A stretch of DNA of 64,000 nt. Source: Erysipelothrix amsterdamensis (GTDB taxonomy: Bacteria > Bacillota_I > Bacilli_A > Erysipelotrichales > Erysipelotrichaceae). The notes beneath the pieces are model-generated. The model searched no databases. It worked only from the letters and a program-made list of their open reading frames with translations, and had not been told where the DNA came from. Of this stretch, positions 1-7,810 are shown piece by piece. The stretch lies in contig NZ_OW659496.1 in NCBI RefSeq assembly GCF_940143175.1, positions 434,001 to 498,000 of the forward strand, given 5' to 3'. The translations under genes and the position numbers were made by a program. The number at the start of each line of letters is the position of its first letter. Position 1 is the first letter of the stretch.

Positions 1-2
1 GA

Positions 3-815
3 TTTGCGGGTCAAGACGTAGATCAAGAACTTTGGGAAAAATTCCGTGCGATAAATGATGAGTTCTTTGATGCTCGCAGTGCACATTTTGAAGAAATGAC
101 GGTACTTCGTAAAGATGCGAAAGCATTGAAAGAAGCCTTAATTGTCGAAGTAGAAGCAATTAAAGATTCAACCGAATGGAAAGAAACATCGGATGCAATG
201 CGCGATTTAATGACACGTTGGAAAGAAGCTGGATTCGCTGGTCGTGAACATGAAGATCGTTTATGGGAAGAATTTAACGGTCATCGTCAAAATTTCTATC
301 AAAAACAACGAGAGTTCTTTGACGGATTACGTGCTGAACAAGATAACGCACGTGAGAAAAAAGAAGCGATTATCGAAAAGGCTAAAGATCTTGTACAAGC
401 ATTCAACGATGCAACCACACGTGAAAATATGGAAGCACTGTTTAATGAATGGAAAGAAGCAGGACATAGTGGTCGCGATCATGAACCAAAACTTTGGGAT
501 ACATTTAGAAGTATTCAAGATGATTTCTATGCACGCATAAAAAATCGAGATTTTAATCGACAAGAATCGCGTCGTAATGAAATCGAAGAAGAACTTGAAC
601 TGCTCGATGTTCGTTGTGATGCTTTAGAAGAACTCAATGAAAAAATTAAAGTTAAGATTGCAAGTCTTGAAGGTCAAGCAAAAACAAATGATTCTGAAAC
701 GTTACAAGAAGAAATTGCAGGTCTTAAAAACAACTATGAAGAGAACGAAGCAAAACTTGACGAATATGTTCGTGAACAAGCAAAACTTCAAAATGAATTA
801 AATCGAATCTTCTAG
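3..815 (+). CDS. DUF349 domain protein, 5' end outside the window
   Basis: The reading frame is open to the left edge, so this is the C-terminal part of a longer protein. It shows tandem DUF349-type helical repeats, recognisable by the recurring pattern WKEAG-x-x-GR-(E/D)-HE-x-x-LW-(D/E)-x-F, followed by a predicted coiled coil of about 80 residues rich in E, K, L and N. DUF349 proteins are cytoplasmic helical-repeat proteins whose biochemical role is not settled. The first ATG in the window (96) is internal to a repeat and is not the true start. A strong terminator follows the stop codon directly. Confidence 0.85.
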   Translation, partial: FAGQDVDQELWEKFRAINDEFFDARSAHFEEMTVLRKDAKALKEALIVEVEAIKDSTEWKETSDAMRDLMTRWKEAGFAGREHEDRLWEEFNGHRQNFYQKQREFFDGLRAEQDNAREKKEAIIEKAKDLVQAFNDATTRENMEALFNEWKEAGHSGRDHEPKLWDTFRSIQDDFYARIKNRDFNRQESRRNEIEEELELLDVRCDALEELNEKIKVKIASLEGQAKTNDSETLQEEIAGLKNNYEENEAKLDEYVREQAKLQNELNRIF

Positions 816-819
816 TTTT

Positions 820-846
820 AACCACTCTTGCATGAGTGGTTTTTTT
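820..846 (+). terminator. Intrinsic terminator of the DUF349 gene
   Basis: AACCACTC-TTGCAT-GAGTGGTT is followed by a T run. It begins 5 bases after the stop codon. Confidence 0.85.
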
Positions 847-876
847 ATGGTCTAATAGACATGAAAAGAGGATTAT

Positions 877-1956
877 ATGAAAAATAAATTATTGAAAATA
901 ACCTTAGTTTTTCTTTGCGCATTCTTAGGATTTGCGGGAGGGCACATGGCCCAAAAGCTATCCTTTACATATAGTATTGGTCCCCTGAATATTTTTCTTG
1001 CGTCGATGGGCTTTATAATATTAAGTTTTATAATCCATATTGTGATGCACGAAACAGGTCATCTTATCTTTGGTCTCATTACGGGTTATCAATTTATTCT
1101 GATTCGTTTTTTCTCATTGACACTAATCAAAACAAATAACGGATATAAATTGAAATCGCTCAAAATTCCAGGTACTGCCGGACAGTGTTTGATGATGCCG
1201 CCTAAAACAATGAACGAAAACTTTCCTACCCAACTTTATAATTTTGGAGGTCTTATTACAAACGGTGTAATTTCACTCGTGGCACTAGCAGTTCTTGTAT
1301 TACTTCCTGTTGGTCCTTATATGCAAATATTTCTAACCTTACTAATTCTCTTGGGGATATTCGCTATTCTGATGAATGGACTTATTATCGAAGATACACC
1401 CAATGATGGTTACAATGCATCCCTTTTAAGACATCGCTCAGAGTTACGCCCCTATTTCTGGTTACAGCTTTACGTTATTGGGATGAAAGCACAAGGAAAA
1501 GGGTATGATGAAATCAACCCGAGTTTTATCAAATCGATTCCACTTCAAGATTGTGACAATCCAATCGGTTTAACGGCACAACTTATTTATATCGAATCGT
1601 TGAAGTCAAATTATGACCGTATTGAAGCATATGAAGCGCTTAAGGATCTCGAAATGATCCCAATTCAAAAAGTATTTGTGGACCTTGATCATGCTTCCTG
1701 TTTAATGTTAGAAGGGGAGATTGTGGAACCCACCCCGATGATGAATACTATTGTGAAGAAAATCAAAGGGAATCCAGATTGTTTGAAATTCGAATTTTTG
1801 AAAGCGTTAGTGATTGAGAAGGATGAAGTTCGTGCTTCGCAAATTCTTCAAAACTTCAATAAAGAAACCAAAAACTATCCATACCGTCACGATGTCGCAT
1901 TAATATATAAAGAACTCGTTGATTTTGAAAATGAGTATCGTCATGGAAGCGTTTGA
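877..1956 (+). CDS. Membrane protein with HExxH motif, site-2-protease-like (M50-type)
   Basis: A 359-residue protein with an N-terminal hydrophobic segment (about residues 5-22) and a second one (about 40-57) running directly into HETGH at residues 58-62, the zinc-binding HExxH pattern. More membrane segments follow at about 125-170, then a P-N-D-G-Y element near residue 176 that resembles the second metal-ligand motif of M50 intramembrane proteases. The last 180 residues look soluble and carry no motif I recognise. An M50-like membrane metallopeptidase is inferred from topology and these two motifs; the substrate is unknown. Its 3' end overlaps the start of the acetyltransferase gene, so the two are probably co-translated. 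Confidence 0.6.
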   Translation: MKNKLLKITLVFLCAFLGFAGGHMAQKLSFTYSIGPLNIFLASMGFIILSFIIHIVMHETGHLIFGLITGYQFILIRFFSLTLIKTNNGYKLKSLKIPGTAGQCLMMPPKTMNENFPTQLYNFGGLITNGVISLVALAVLVLLPVGPYMQIFLTLLILLGIFAILMNGLIIEDTPNDGYNASLLRHRSELRPYFWLQLYVIGMKAQGKGYDEINPSFIKSIPLQDCDNPIGLTAQLIYIESLKSNYDRIEAYEALKDLEMIPIQKVFVDLDHASCLMLEGEIVEPTPMMNTIVKKIKGNPDCLKFEFLKALVIEKDEVRASQILQNFNKETKNYPYRHDVALIYKELVDFENEYRHGSV

Positions 1957-2491
1957 GAAAATGATTCGTGGAGAAATGTATCGAAGCGATGACCCAACAT
2001 TAAAGCAACTCAACTTAAAAGCAATAGAGTGTACGATACGTGCAAATCAAGAAGCAAATGGCACTGTACGCTCGGATATTTATCGAGAAATACTTGGTAG
2101 TGCACCTGAAACCTTTTGTATTTGTCCTGGCTTCGCATGTGACTACGGTGTAAACATTCATCTAGGAAATCATTTTTTCGCAAATCATAACTGTGTCATG
2201 CTTGATGTCTGTGAAATTCGATTTGGTGATCACTGTATGTGCGGACCCAATGTCCAAATTTATACAGCTACCCACCCGCTTGACCCTTCTACACGAAGTT
2301 CGGGATGGGAGTATGGAAAACCAGTCAGTGTTGGAAACAATGTGTGGCTAGGTGGAGGTTGTATTCTATTACCAGGCGTTTCGTTAGGGGATAATGTAGT
2401 GGTCGGAGCGGGAGCTGTTGTCACACAGAGTTTTGGTGACAATGTCGTTCTTGCTGGAAACCCTGCGAAAATTATTAAAACAATCAAATAA
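1943..2491 (+). CDS. Maltose/galactoside O-acetyltransferase family protein (left-handed beta-helix)
   Basis: The start MEAFEKMIRGEMYRSDDP matches the usual beginning of Maa/LacA/NodL acetyltransferases, which is why I choose 1943; ATGs at 1919 and 1931 are in frame but add residues not typical of the family. Hexapeptide repeats fill the C-terminal half, with the conserved TATHPLDP catalytic-histidine motif and the GNNVWLGGG and GAGAVVT turns. These enzymes transfer acetyl from acetyl-CoA to a sugar hydroxyl. The gene overlaps the upstream membrane-protein gene by about 14 bases and has no clear Shine-Dalgarno site, which suggests translational coupling. It ends at the left copy of the duplicated terminator. 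Confidence 0.85.
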   Translation: MEAFEKMIRGEMYRSDDPTLKQLNLKAIECTIRANQEANGTVRSDIYREILGSAPETFCICPGFACDYGVNIHLGNHFFANHNCVMLDVCEIRFGDHCMCGPNVQIYTATHPLDPSTRSSGWEYGKPVSVGNNVWLGGGCILLPGVSLGDNVVVGAGAVVTQSFGDNVVLAGNPAKIIKTIK

Positions 2492-2514
2492 AAAAGTCCG
2501 TAATGGACTTTTTT
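2490..2514. repeat. Left copy of a 25-bp terminator hairpin duplicated around the IS30-type element
   Basis: Six A, then GTCC-GTAAT-GGAC, then six T. It is identical over 25 bases to 3547-3571. It serves as terminator for the acetyltransferase gene and at the same time as the flanking direct repeat of the insertion sequence. Confidence 0.85.
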
Positions 2515-3546
2515 CCTAAATTCAAATCTCAACCGCACCACCCAAGGTGCGGTTGTTTTTGTATAATAAAAGGAGCCCACCCGACTAAAAGGAGCTCCCA
2601 TATGAAGTATAAACAATTAGATAAAAAAATGAAAGACCAAATTGATATTCTATTAAGCATCGGCTACTCTATGCGCAAGGCAGCACGTAAACTCAATATA
2701 TCTCATTCTACGATTTCTAGATATAAAAATAATGTCTATAAGAAACGAACGATTGATATTCGAGAAAAATATTCCCACCTAATCGAATATCTGCATTCTC
2801 ACTATGATCCTAAAGTTCATTCGGTAGAAGTATGCTTGAGTAACTATAAACGATATCATCCATATAAACCGTGTGTTTCATCGCAGCAAGTCTATAACTG
2901 GATTAATCAAGGTAAACTTGATATAAAACCAAATAGAATGTGCTATAAACGTCGAAAACGTAAAAAGAGAATTAGTGGAATGATGAATCACTTGAGATGG
3001 AACTTGGAAGAGAAAACAGTACTTCCAATTAGCCTTAGACCTAAATACATTGAGAAACGTAACGAGATTGGCCATCTCGAAATCGACTCTATAATCGGTA
3101 AGAAACATGAATCTGCAGCGATTATATCCATTGTAGACCGCTGCTCAAGAATGACCTGGCTTATTAAAGCAGAATATCGATATGACTATTACACATCAAA
3201 CTTAATTCGAAAATTTATTGAAGAGAATAATATAACCACGAAATCGATAACAGTAGATAATGGACTTGAATTTAAAACATTAGGAATTACAGCCAAGCGG
3301 TTGGGTGTGAAACTATATAAGTGTGATCCATACTGTTCTTTTCAACGTGGAACCAATGAACGAGCGAATGCAATAGTAAGAAGGTTTATACCAAAAGGTA
3401 AATCAATGTATGATATAGCGCAACAATATCTTGATGATATTTGCTTCAAAATTAACTCAATGCCGCGAAAAATATTTGACTTCAAAACGGCCTATGAGAT
3501 AGACTTTAATAAAAGTAAAAGTGGTGCGGTTGAGATTTGATAAAAG
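2515..3546 (+). mobile_element. IS30-family insertion sequence, about 1,032 bp
   Basis: Perfect 20-bp inverted repeats lie at 2522-2541 and 3521-3540 (TCAAATCTCAACCGCACCAC and its complement). The bases between them and the 25-bp direct repeats (7 on the left, 6 on the right) make the exact tips uncertain. The left repeat continues into AACCGCACC-acccaa-GGTGCGGTT-gttttt (2531-2557), a terminator-like hairpin that should block outside transcription from entering the transposase gene. The right repeat contains the transposase stop codon. Confidence 0.85.
2602..3540 (+). CDS. IS30-family transposase
   Basis: 312 residues from the ATG at 2602, which has AAAAGGAG just upstream; the frame is open further upstream but without a better start. 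An N-terminal helix-turn-helix (about residues 17-40, SMRKAARKLNISHSTISRY) is followed by the DDE catalytic core: D in GHLEIDSIIGK, D in SITVDNGLEF, and E in the RGTNERANAIVRRF segment, which with PKG and MPRKIFDF(K)T are IS30-family signatures. Length is close to the family norm of 310-350, so the protein appears intact. The C-terminal codons lie inside the terminal inverted repeat. Confidence 0.9.
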   Translation: MKYKQLDKKMKDQIDILLSIGYSMRKAARKLNISHSTISRYKNNVYKKRTIDIREKYSHLIEYLHSHYDPKVHSVEVCLSNYKRYHPYKPCVSSQQVYNWINQGKLDIKPNRMCYKRRKRKKRISGMMNHLRWNLEEKTVLPISLRPKYIEKRNEIGHLEIDSIIGKKHESAAIISIVDRCSRMTWLIKAEYRYDYYTSNLIRKFIEENNITTKSITVDNGLEFKTLGITAKRLGVKLYKCDPYCSFQRGTNERANAIVRRFIPKGKSMYDIAQQYLDDICFKINSMPRKIFDFKTAYEIDFNKSKSGAVEI

Positions 3547-3571
3547 AAAAAAGTCCGTAATGGACTTTTTT
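3547..3571. repeat. Right copy of the duplicated 25-bp terminator hairpin
   Basis: Identical to 2490-2514. The symmetrical A- and T-runs make it bidirectional, and it abuts the stop codon of the minus-strand PLD-like gene. Before the insertion one hairpin would have served both convergent genes. Confidence 0.85.
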
Positions 3572-4316
3572 AGTAGGCAGGTTCTTCAAAGTATTGTTTT
3601 CCAATTTCATTAAAATAGAATTGCTGACATTCTTTATCATTTAAAAGGGAATCAATATAGTGATGTAAGTCATTCACTTCATCCTTTTCATGAATACTCA
3701 TGCAAGATTCATAGTTTGAATAAAAACCGTTTTTTGTAAAATTGAGGGAACCAATAAAAGCAACATCATCCACGACATACAGTTTTGTATGTAGCTTTTG
3801 ATAGCGGTTGGTTTTCCAAATAGAGATTGGCATATTGGGTTCGTAAGCGTAGCTATAAATGGGTGTCTTATGAACGTGGTCGAAATATTTGAAATTTGCG
3901 GTGAAAAGCGCCACAACAGCAATCATTTCAAACCAAAAACCAACAGTTCCTTTAAGTGTTAGTGCATGCGCTAAAATAATAAAATTAACGAAACACCATC
4001 CTAATGCAATCAAACGTCCCATACGTTTCTTTCGTAATGCTTCATCACTTTTAATGCGTGTTTGGGTGAACAGGGTGTGCGCCAAATCTTGATTTGCTTT
4101 TTGACCTTGTTTATAATCCCATGTGAATACTAAACCCGTAGCGATCCCTGCTTGATGTTGTTTAATTAACTTTTGTACATAATCCTTATTTACATAAGGG
4201 GATACAATCTTAATTGTTTGTTTACTTTGATTAAAACGTGTCATAATTTCTTTTCCGGCACCTTTACCAATATAAAGATCCCCATCGACACGACTTAAAT
4301 TTATATGATTAGACAC
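3570..4316 (-). CDS. Membrane-anchored phospholipase D-like protein with a single HKD motif
   Basis: I place the start at the GTG at 4316, which has AAAGGAG eight bases upstream; an in-frame ATG at 4349 lacks a ribosome site. The C-terminal half carries the HKD pattern H-x-K-x4-D-x6-G-S-x-N (HTKLYVVDDVAFIGSLNF). An N-terminal segment resembling the first half of a PLD domain (IKIVSPYVN) has no HKD motif. Two adjacent hydrophobic segments lie in the middle, at about residues 108-145, so the catalytic motif is probably held at the membrane. Known single-HKD proteins work as dimers. Substrate (lipid, phosphodiester or nucleic acid) cannot be told. Confidence 0.7.
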   Translation of the reverse strand: MSNHINLSRVDGDLYIGKGAGKEIMTRFNQSKQTIKIVSPYVNKDYVQKLIKQHQAGIATGLVFTWDYKQGQKANQDLAHTLFTQTRIKSDEALRKKRMGRLIALGWCFVNFIILAHALTLKGTVGFWFEMIAVVALFTANFKYFDHVHKTPIYSYAYEPNMPISIWKTNRYQKLHTKLYVVDDVAFIGSLNFTKNGFYSNYESCMSIHEKDEVNDLHHYIDSLLNDKECQQFYFNEIGKQYFEEPAY

Positions 4317-4440
4317 AATAAAATCTCCTTTAATAACGATACACATCATAAATAAGGAATTGATGACTTACAAGTTTATCCTCTCAATCACACAAAAAAC
4401 GAGTATTAAGTAGTCAAAAATATAGATACACAAAATAAAA

Positions 4441-4460
4441 AAGCCATCATACGATGGCTT
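4441..4460 (-). terminator. Terminator of the 126-residue hypothetical gene
   Basis: AAGCCATC-ATAC-GATGGCTT overlaps the last codons of the minus-strand gene; the minus-strand T run lies at about 4435-4442. Confidence 0.8.
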
Positions 4461-4827
4461 TATGCTTAACTCGATTTAAAAGTTTTTGTGAATCAATGGT
4501 TTCGATTTCATTAGCATCTATATAAAGCAGATTCGTTAACGTTTCTGTTTCAGTAAAGTCTAACTTAGGACGAACCCGTTTGAGTGCTTTCTCAATTTTA
4601 TGAATTTGGTCAAAAGGATCCAATGCATCATTGGTGATGATTTCTTTACAAACAATATAATGATAAAGAAGTTCCTTCTGGTCTCGTTTTGGAAATAACT
4701 CAAGGAGTACGTTTTGAATCATTTGCTTTTGTTGCTCACCGCGTGGAAAAACCTGTTTTAGATATTTTTCGCGATCACGATCGAGATCTGCTTTAGGACG
4801 AAAATTAAACCAATTATCAATACTCAT
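4447..4827 (-). CDS. Hypothetical protein, 126 residues
   Basis: A soluble, highly charged, mostly helical protein (MSIDNWFNFRPKADLDRD...) that I do not recognise. It has no signal peptide, membrane segment or metal motif. AAAAGGAAGTG precedes the ATG, and a hairpin terminator overlaps its 3' end. The ClbS-like gene ends 15 bases upstream on the same strand, so the two are likely cotranscribed. Confidence 0.6.
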   Translation of the reverse strand: MSIDNWFNFRPKADLDRDREKYLKQVFPRGEQQKQMIQNVLLELFPKRDQKELLYHYIVCKEIITNDALDPFDQIHKIEKALKRVRPKLDFTETETLTNLLYIDANEIETIDSQKLLNRVKHKAIV

Positions 4828-4841
4828 GGTATCACTTCCTT

Positions 4842-5366
4842 TTAATCTATTATATCACGCTTCAAAGCTTTATACTGTTTTCTTAATTTTTTTAGTGCCC
4901 AATCGTAATGCGATGAGGTGGCGCTTATAAAATAAGCACCTAAGGTTGTTGTTTTGGTAAATGGGTATACCTTTCTATCAAATAATGATTCTTGCGTATG
5001 GTTATGTATACGACTCACAACTTCCGCATGGGTATTTTGAATTTCCGTAAGTGCATCTTCCAAGGAGGTATTTTGGTATGCTTCCCAGATTTTGTAATTT
5101 AGTTCCGGTGTTGTTTTCCATGTGAATCCTTTTGCGGGAATATCAGGCATTCCATTTTCTATAACACCGATTTGATACCATTGGATCATCATTTTATGCC
5201 ATTCAATGAGATGACATAAAACATCTCGTAAGTTACGATCTCGATCTTCGAGTATGAATGTGGCATTTCGTTCTTCTTCGCTTAAAGAATCGATAAATTC
5301 ATTTAATTTATTAAAGTTTTCAGATGCTGCTTCGAGCAATGTTTCTTTTGTTTGTGGACGTGCCAT
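4842..5366 (-). CDS. ClbS/DfsB-like four-helix-bundle protein (DUF1706-type)
   Basis: 174 residues starting MARPQTKETLLEAASENF, with LRDVLCHLIEWHKMM in the first third, FTWKTTPELN in the middle and SSHYDWALKKLRK at the end, all typical of the ClbS/DfsB (DUF1706) branch of the DinB-like helical bundles. The best-known member, ClbS, protects colibactin producers by hydrolysing the toxin's cyclopropane; most chromosomal homologues in Firmicutes have no known substrate. AAAAAGGAGAAG precedes the ATG. Family assignment is from recalled sequence pattern. Confidence 0.75.
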   Translation of the reverse strand: MARPQTKETLLEAASENFNKLNEFIDSLSEEERNATFILEDRDRNLRDVLCHLIEWHKMMIQWYQIGVIENGMPDIPAKGFTWKTTPELNYKIWEAYQNTSLEDALTEIQNTHAEVVSRIHNHTQESLFDRKVYPFTKTTTLGAYFISATSSHYDWALKKLRKQYKALKRDIID

Positions 5367-5394
5367 GATTTTCTTCTCCTTTTTAAATTATCTT

Positions 5395-6100
5395 TTATTC
5401 AAGATTGAGACTTGCGTTTTCGTAGTCCATGATAGTGCTTTTTACAGACCCACCAAGATGTTGTTCAACATATGTTGCAAGGTGTTGGGTAGCCTTCTCT
5501 AAATCGTCGCGACGCGTTGGATCGACACACTCAATAATTAAGAATGCATGCGTTGTGTCATCCGTTAACATGGTGCGTTGACCATCACGCCAATTCCAAC
5601 AACGACAGACTGCACCAACATCATCAACGTATGCGATTTCTCCCGGAAGTGTATTATCGGGTTCTGTATCACCCAGAGCCATAAAAGGATCATTTCCTTG
5701 CGTTTTAATTAATCGCAAAGACCCTACAAACGTATCGATGTCTTCACCACCACATGGAAGCCCATACGTCAGCGAGATTATCAACAAGGGGATTGATCGA
5801 ACCAACCGTATTTCCCTTAGAAACCCGCTTCAACAAGGCCTCAATCGATACACGTGCACCCTTTTTGGTTTTAAACTTTTGATATGCGTCACGCCATACG
5901 GAAACAACAGTATTTTGACTTAAAACATCTTCTGTAAGATACTTCTGAGCGTCGTGATGACTCTCGTCAAGAAATTTAGAAATTGCAGTCATTGCTTCAG
6001 AATTAAGATCTTTGTTTTGGACATCGTGTGCAAGCACAATTCCAAAGCAAGCATCAGGAAATAAAGACCAAAAATCATCAGATATTTTAAATTGTTTCAT
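5395..6100 (-). pseudogene. B3/B4 tRNA-binding domain protein, broken by a frameshift
   Basis: Two overlapping minus-strand frames make one protein. 6100-5744 encodes the N-terminal half (MKQFKISDDFWSLFPDACFG...GSINPLVDN). 5805-5395 encodes the rest in another frame (SLTYGLPCGGEDIDTFVG...AVCRCWNWRDGQRTMLT). Both halves match the B3/B4 domain family related to the phenylalanyl-tRNA synthetase beta-chain editing module, normally about 230 residues in one frame. The break falls near 5775-5800, between LVD and IISLTYG, where a few codons appear to be missing. The second half has no start or ribosome site of its own. Either it is a recent pseudogene or there is an assembly error. Confidence 0.75.
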
Positions 6101-6207
6101 GGAAGTTCCTTCTTTCTATATGATTATTATAATACATTGGTGTGAAGGGGAGCTTGTAAATGTGATGAAAAAAGGAAATCATGTTCCGAAGACGTTTAAA
6201 ACAATAA

Positions 6208-6234
6208 AAAAACTTGATATAAAAACAAGTTTTT
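6208..6234 (-). terminator. Terminator of the DUF7000-like gene
   Basis: AAAAACTTG and CAAGTTTTT form the stem; on the minus strand it ends in a run of seven T. Confidence 0.8.
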
Positions 6235-6236
6235 AG

Positions 6237-6704
6237 CTAGAGATAAGCGTGTATTTGCGCATAAGCGATTGGAATCGTTTTAAGTATTGTATCTGTTAGT
6301 GCATCAAGATCTTCAAAGTTTGGATGGGTTACCAAATTCATCGAAACGATAAACCACTGAGGCATCTCATCAAAATGGTTAAAGGGCGAATCTTTCAACA
6401 AGTTCCAATACTTTTCTTGAATCGGTTTTGTCCGTCCCATAAGCCAAAGTTCAAAGGCCATCGCTTGATGATTTAAGATTAAGCCCAGCTTTAAACCCTG
6501 TGACCGAAGAAAATCATCGTCAAAATAAAAATAAGTATAATCGAGATAGCCATTAAGAACGGATTTCGTTGAAAATGAATCAAGTACGAAATTACGCTGG
6601 ATTTGGTTCATCGTGTCGATTAAAAATTTATACGTAGAAGGCATGTCGTTATCATTGATGCTTTCTTGGTATTGAAGGATGCGCTTATTTATAGAAGTTT
6701 TCAT
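6237..6704 (-). CDS. Small soluble protein, possibly DUF7000 family
   Basis: 155 residues. The segments NGYLDYTYFYF, LKLGLILNHQAMAFELWLMGR and IQEKYWNLLK resemble a family of small clostridial proteins I know as DUF7000, whose function is unknown; the match is from memory and needs a profile search. No signal peptide or membrane helix. AAAGGAG lies 6 bases before the ATG. The upstream region carries a 23-bp tandem duplication that doubles its promoter -10 element (6713-6758). Confidence 0.55.
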   Translation of the reverse strand: MKTSINKRILQYQESINDNDMPSTYKFLIDTMNQIQRNFVLDSFSTKSVLNGYLDYTYFYFDDDFLRSQGLKLGLILNHQAMAFELWLMGRTKPIQEKYWNLLKDSPFNHFDEMPQWFIVSMNLVTHPNFEDLDALTDTILKTIPIAYAQIHAYL

Positions 6705-6712
6705 AGTAATCT

Positions 6713-6758
6713 CCTTTATTCAAACTATAGCAAATCCTTTATTCAAACTATAGCAAAT
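6713..6758 (-). promoter_or_regulatory. Perfect 23-bp tandem duplication carrying an extended -10 element twice
   Basis: 6713-6735 and 6736-6758 are identical. On the minus strand each unit reads TTTGCTATAGT followed by TTGAATAAAGGA, i.e. an extended -10 (TG-n-TATAGT) plus the beginning of the ribosome site. The downstream gene therefore has two stacked candidate promoters. Confidence 0.6.
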
Positions 6759-6792
6759 CCTTTTTTATAAAACAATTAACAAATAAAAGATC

Positions 6793-6820
6793 AAAAAAAA
6801 GTCATTACCGAAGTAATGAC
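6793..6820 (-). terminator. Terminator downstream of tRNA-Leu
   Basis: GTCATTAC-TTC-GGTAATGAC type hairpin followed on the minus strand by eight T. Confidence 0.85.
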
Positions 6821-6834
6821 TGTGATTTAATAAT

Positions 6835-6917
6835 TGGTGCGGGCGAGAGGACTCGAACCTCCATGCCGAAGCGCTAGATCCTAAGTCTAGTGTGTCTGCC
6901 AATTTCACCACGCCCGC
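6835..6917 (-). tRNA. tRNA-Leu (anticodon UAG)
   Basis: On the minus strand the acceptor GCGGGCG pairs with CGCCCGC, the anticodon stem is CTAGA/TCTAG around loop CTTAGGA (anticodon TAG), there is a long variable arm (GCGCTTCGGCATG), and the T arm contains GGTTCGAGTCC. CCA is encoded. The long variable arm fits a class II tRNA such as Leu. Confidence 0.95.
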
Positions 6918-7011
6918 GTATTCACTTTGTATTGCTAATAGATTATAACAAGCCATTTCTAAGAATGCAATACCCAAATTCAATAAAAATAAAAAAAGAA
7001 TGAAAATATAA

Positions 7012-7033
7012 AAAAAGCGGTTAAAAACCGCTT
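7012..7033 (-). terminator. Terminator of the LytTR/LiaF-like operon
   Basis: AAGCGGTT-aaa-AACCGCTT with a T run on the minus strand, just after the LiaF-like stop codon. Confidence 0.8.
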
Positions 7034-7042
7034 AAATAGTGA

Positions 7043-7810
7043 TTATACGTACACAATTTTGATTTCGCCAAGGGTTACATCGCCGGTTAAAGTTAATGTA
7101 GGGCCATCAACGATTGTATTTCGATGGGGATCACTGACACTCGCTAGCGTATTATCAATATTATTAATAACGTTGATATTATAGGGAATAAACAATTTTA
7201 CTTGTCCAAATGCGCAACTCACTTCAAGTTGTGCTCCTGCAGGGTTAAATTGAGCCTGATCAAAATAGATTGATAATGACGCAAAAGTATTATCGATATA
7301 GCCACCCGTAAAGTTTTTCGAGCGGATATATCGCGTACGATCCGTAAACAATGCTTCGATATTTATAAAGTCGGCATGGTCGTCATCGCGATAACCGCTA
7401 CGACTCTGCTGTGATCCGGTGTGATATTCGTATTGATTACCATCTTCATCCGTTGCATAACTTGTACTTTCACGATATGACTCATACTTTTGATAGTTCA
7501 CGTGACGTTTGCGTCGTTTAAAGATCACAGAGAGACCAACCGCTAGGAACGTACTTGCCCAAAATAAAGTGCCGCCATTTCCGTGAATATTAAAATAAAC
7601 ACGGTTAATCCAAAGCGCCAGAGTAAGTGGGTAAACAATCCCGAAGAAATTTAACTTAGGCATATTTGAGATTGCGAATGCTACTAAAGCTACCGTAAAT
7701 GCAATCTTGAATGCATTGGGACCAAAACTATAAAGATTAAATGCGCTACCAAATAAGCCAAATGCCAGTAATACTAAGACAAATCCCCAGAAATAATCAT
7801 TTTTTTTCAT
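7043..7810 (-). CDS. LiaF-like membrane protein (cell-wall-active antibiotic response type)
   Basis: The N-terminal 100 residues form about four short hydrophobic segments (YFWGFVLVLLAFGLF, FKIAFTVALVAFAI and others) like the LiaF/DUF5668 membrane domain. A polar linker (about 105-145) follows, then a C-terminal beta-rich domain ending LTGDVTLGEIKIVYV, the typical end of LiaF/VraT-like proteins. In Bacillus and Staphylococcus such proteins tune a histidine kinase that senses cell-envelope stress. Here the partner is a LytTR regulator whose stop overlaps this start by one base (TAATG), so the two are coupled. No kinase gene is adjacent. Confidence 0.75.
   Translation of the reverse strand: MKKNDYFWGFVLVLLAFGLFGSAFNLYSFGPNAFKIAFTVALVAFAISNMPKLNFFGIVYPLTLALWINRVYFNIHGNGGTLFWASTFLAVGLSVIFKRRKRHVNYQKYESYRESTSYATDEDGNQYEYHTGSQQSRSGYRDDDHADFINIEALFTDRTRYIRSKNFTGGYIDNTFASLSIYFDQAQFNPAGAQLEVSCAFGQVKLFIPYNINVINNIDNTLASVSDPHRNTIVDGPTLTLTGDVTLGEIKIVYV

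Noticed and set aside
2503-2601. The upstream extension of the IS30 transposase frame to 2503.
   Set aside because: It runs through the duplicated terminator and inverted repeat and has no ribosome site; the ATG at 2602 has AAAAGGAG.
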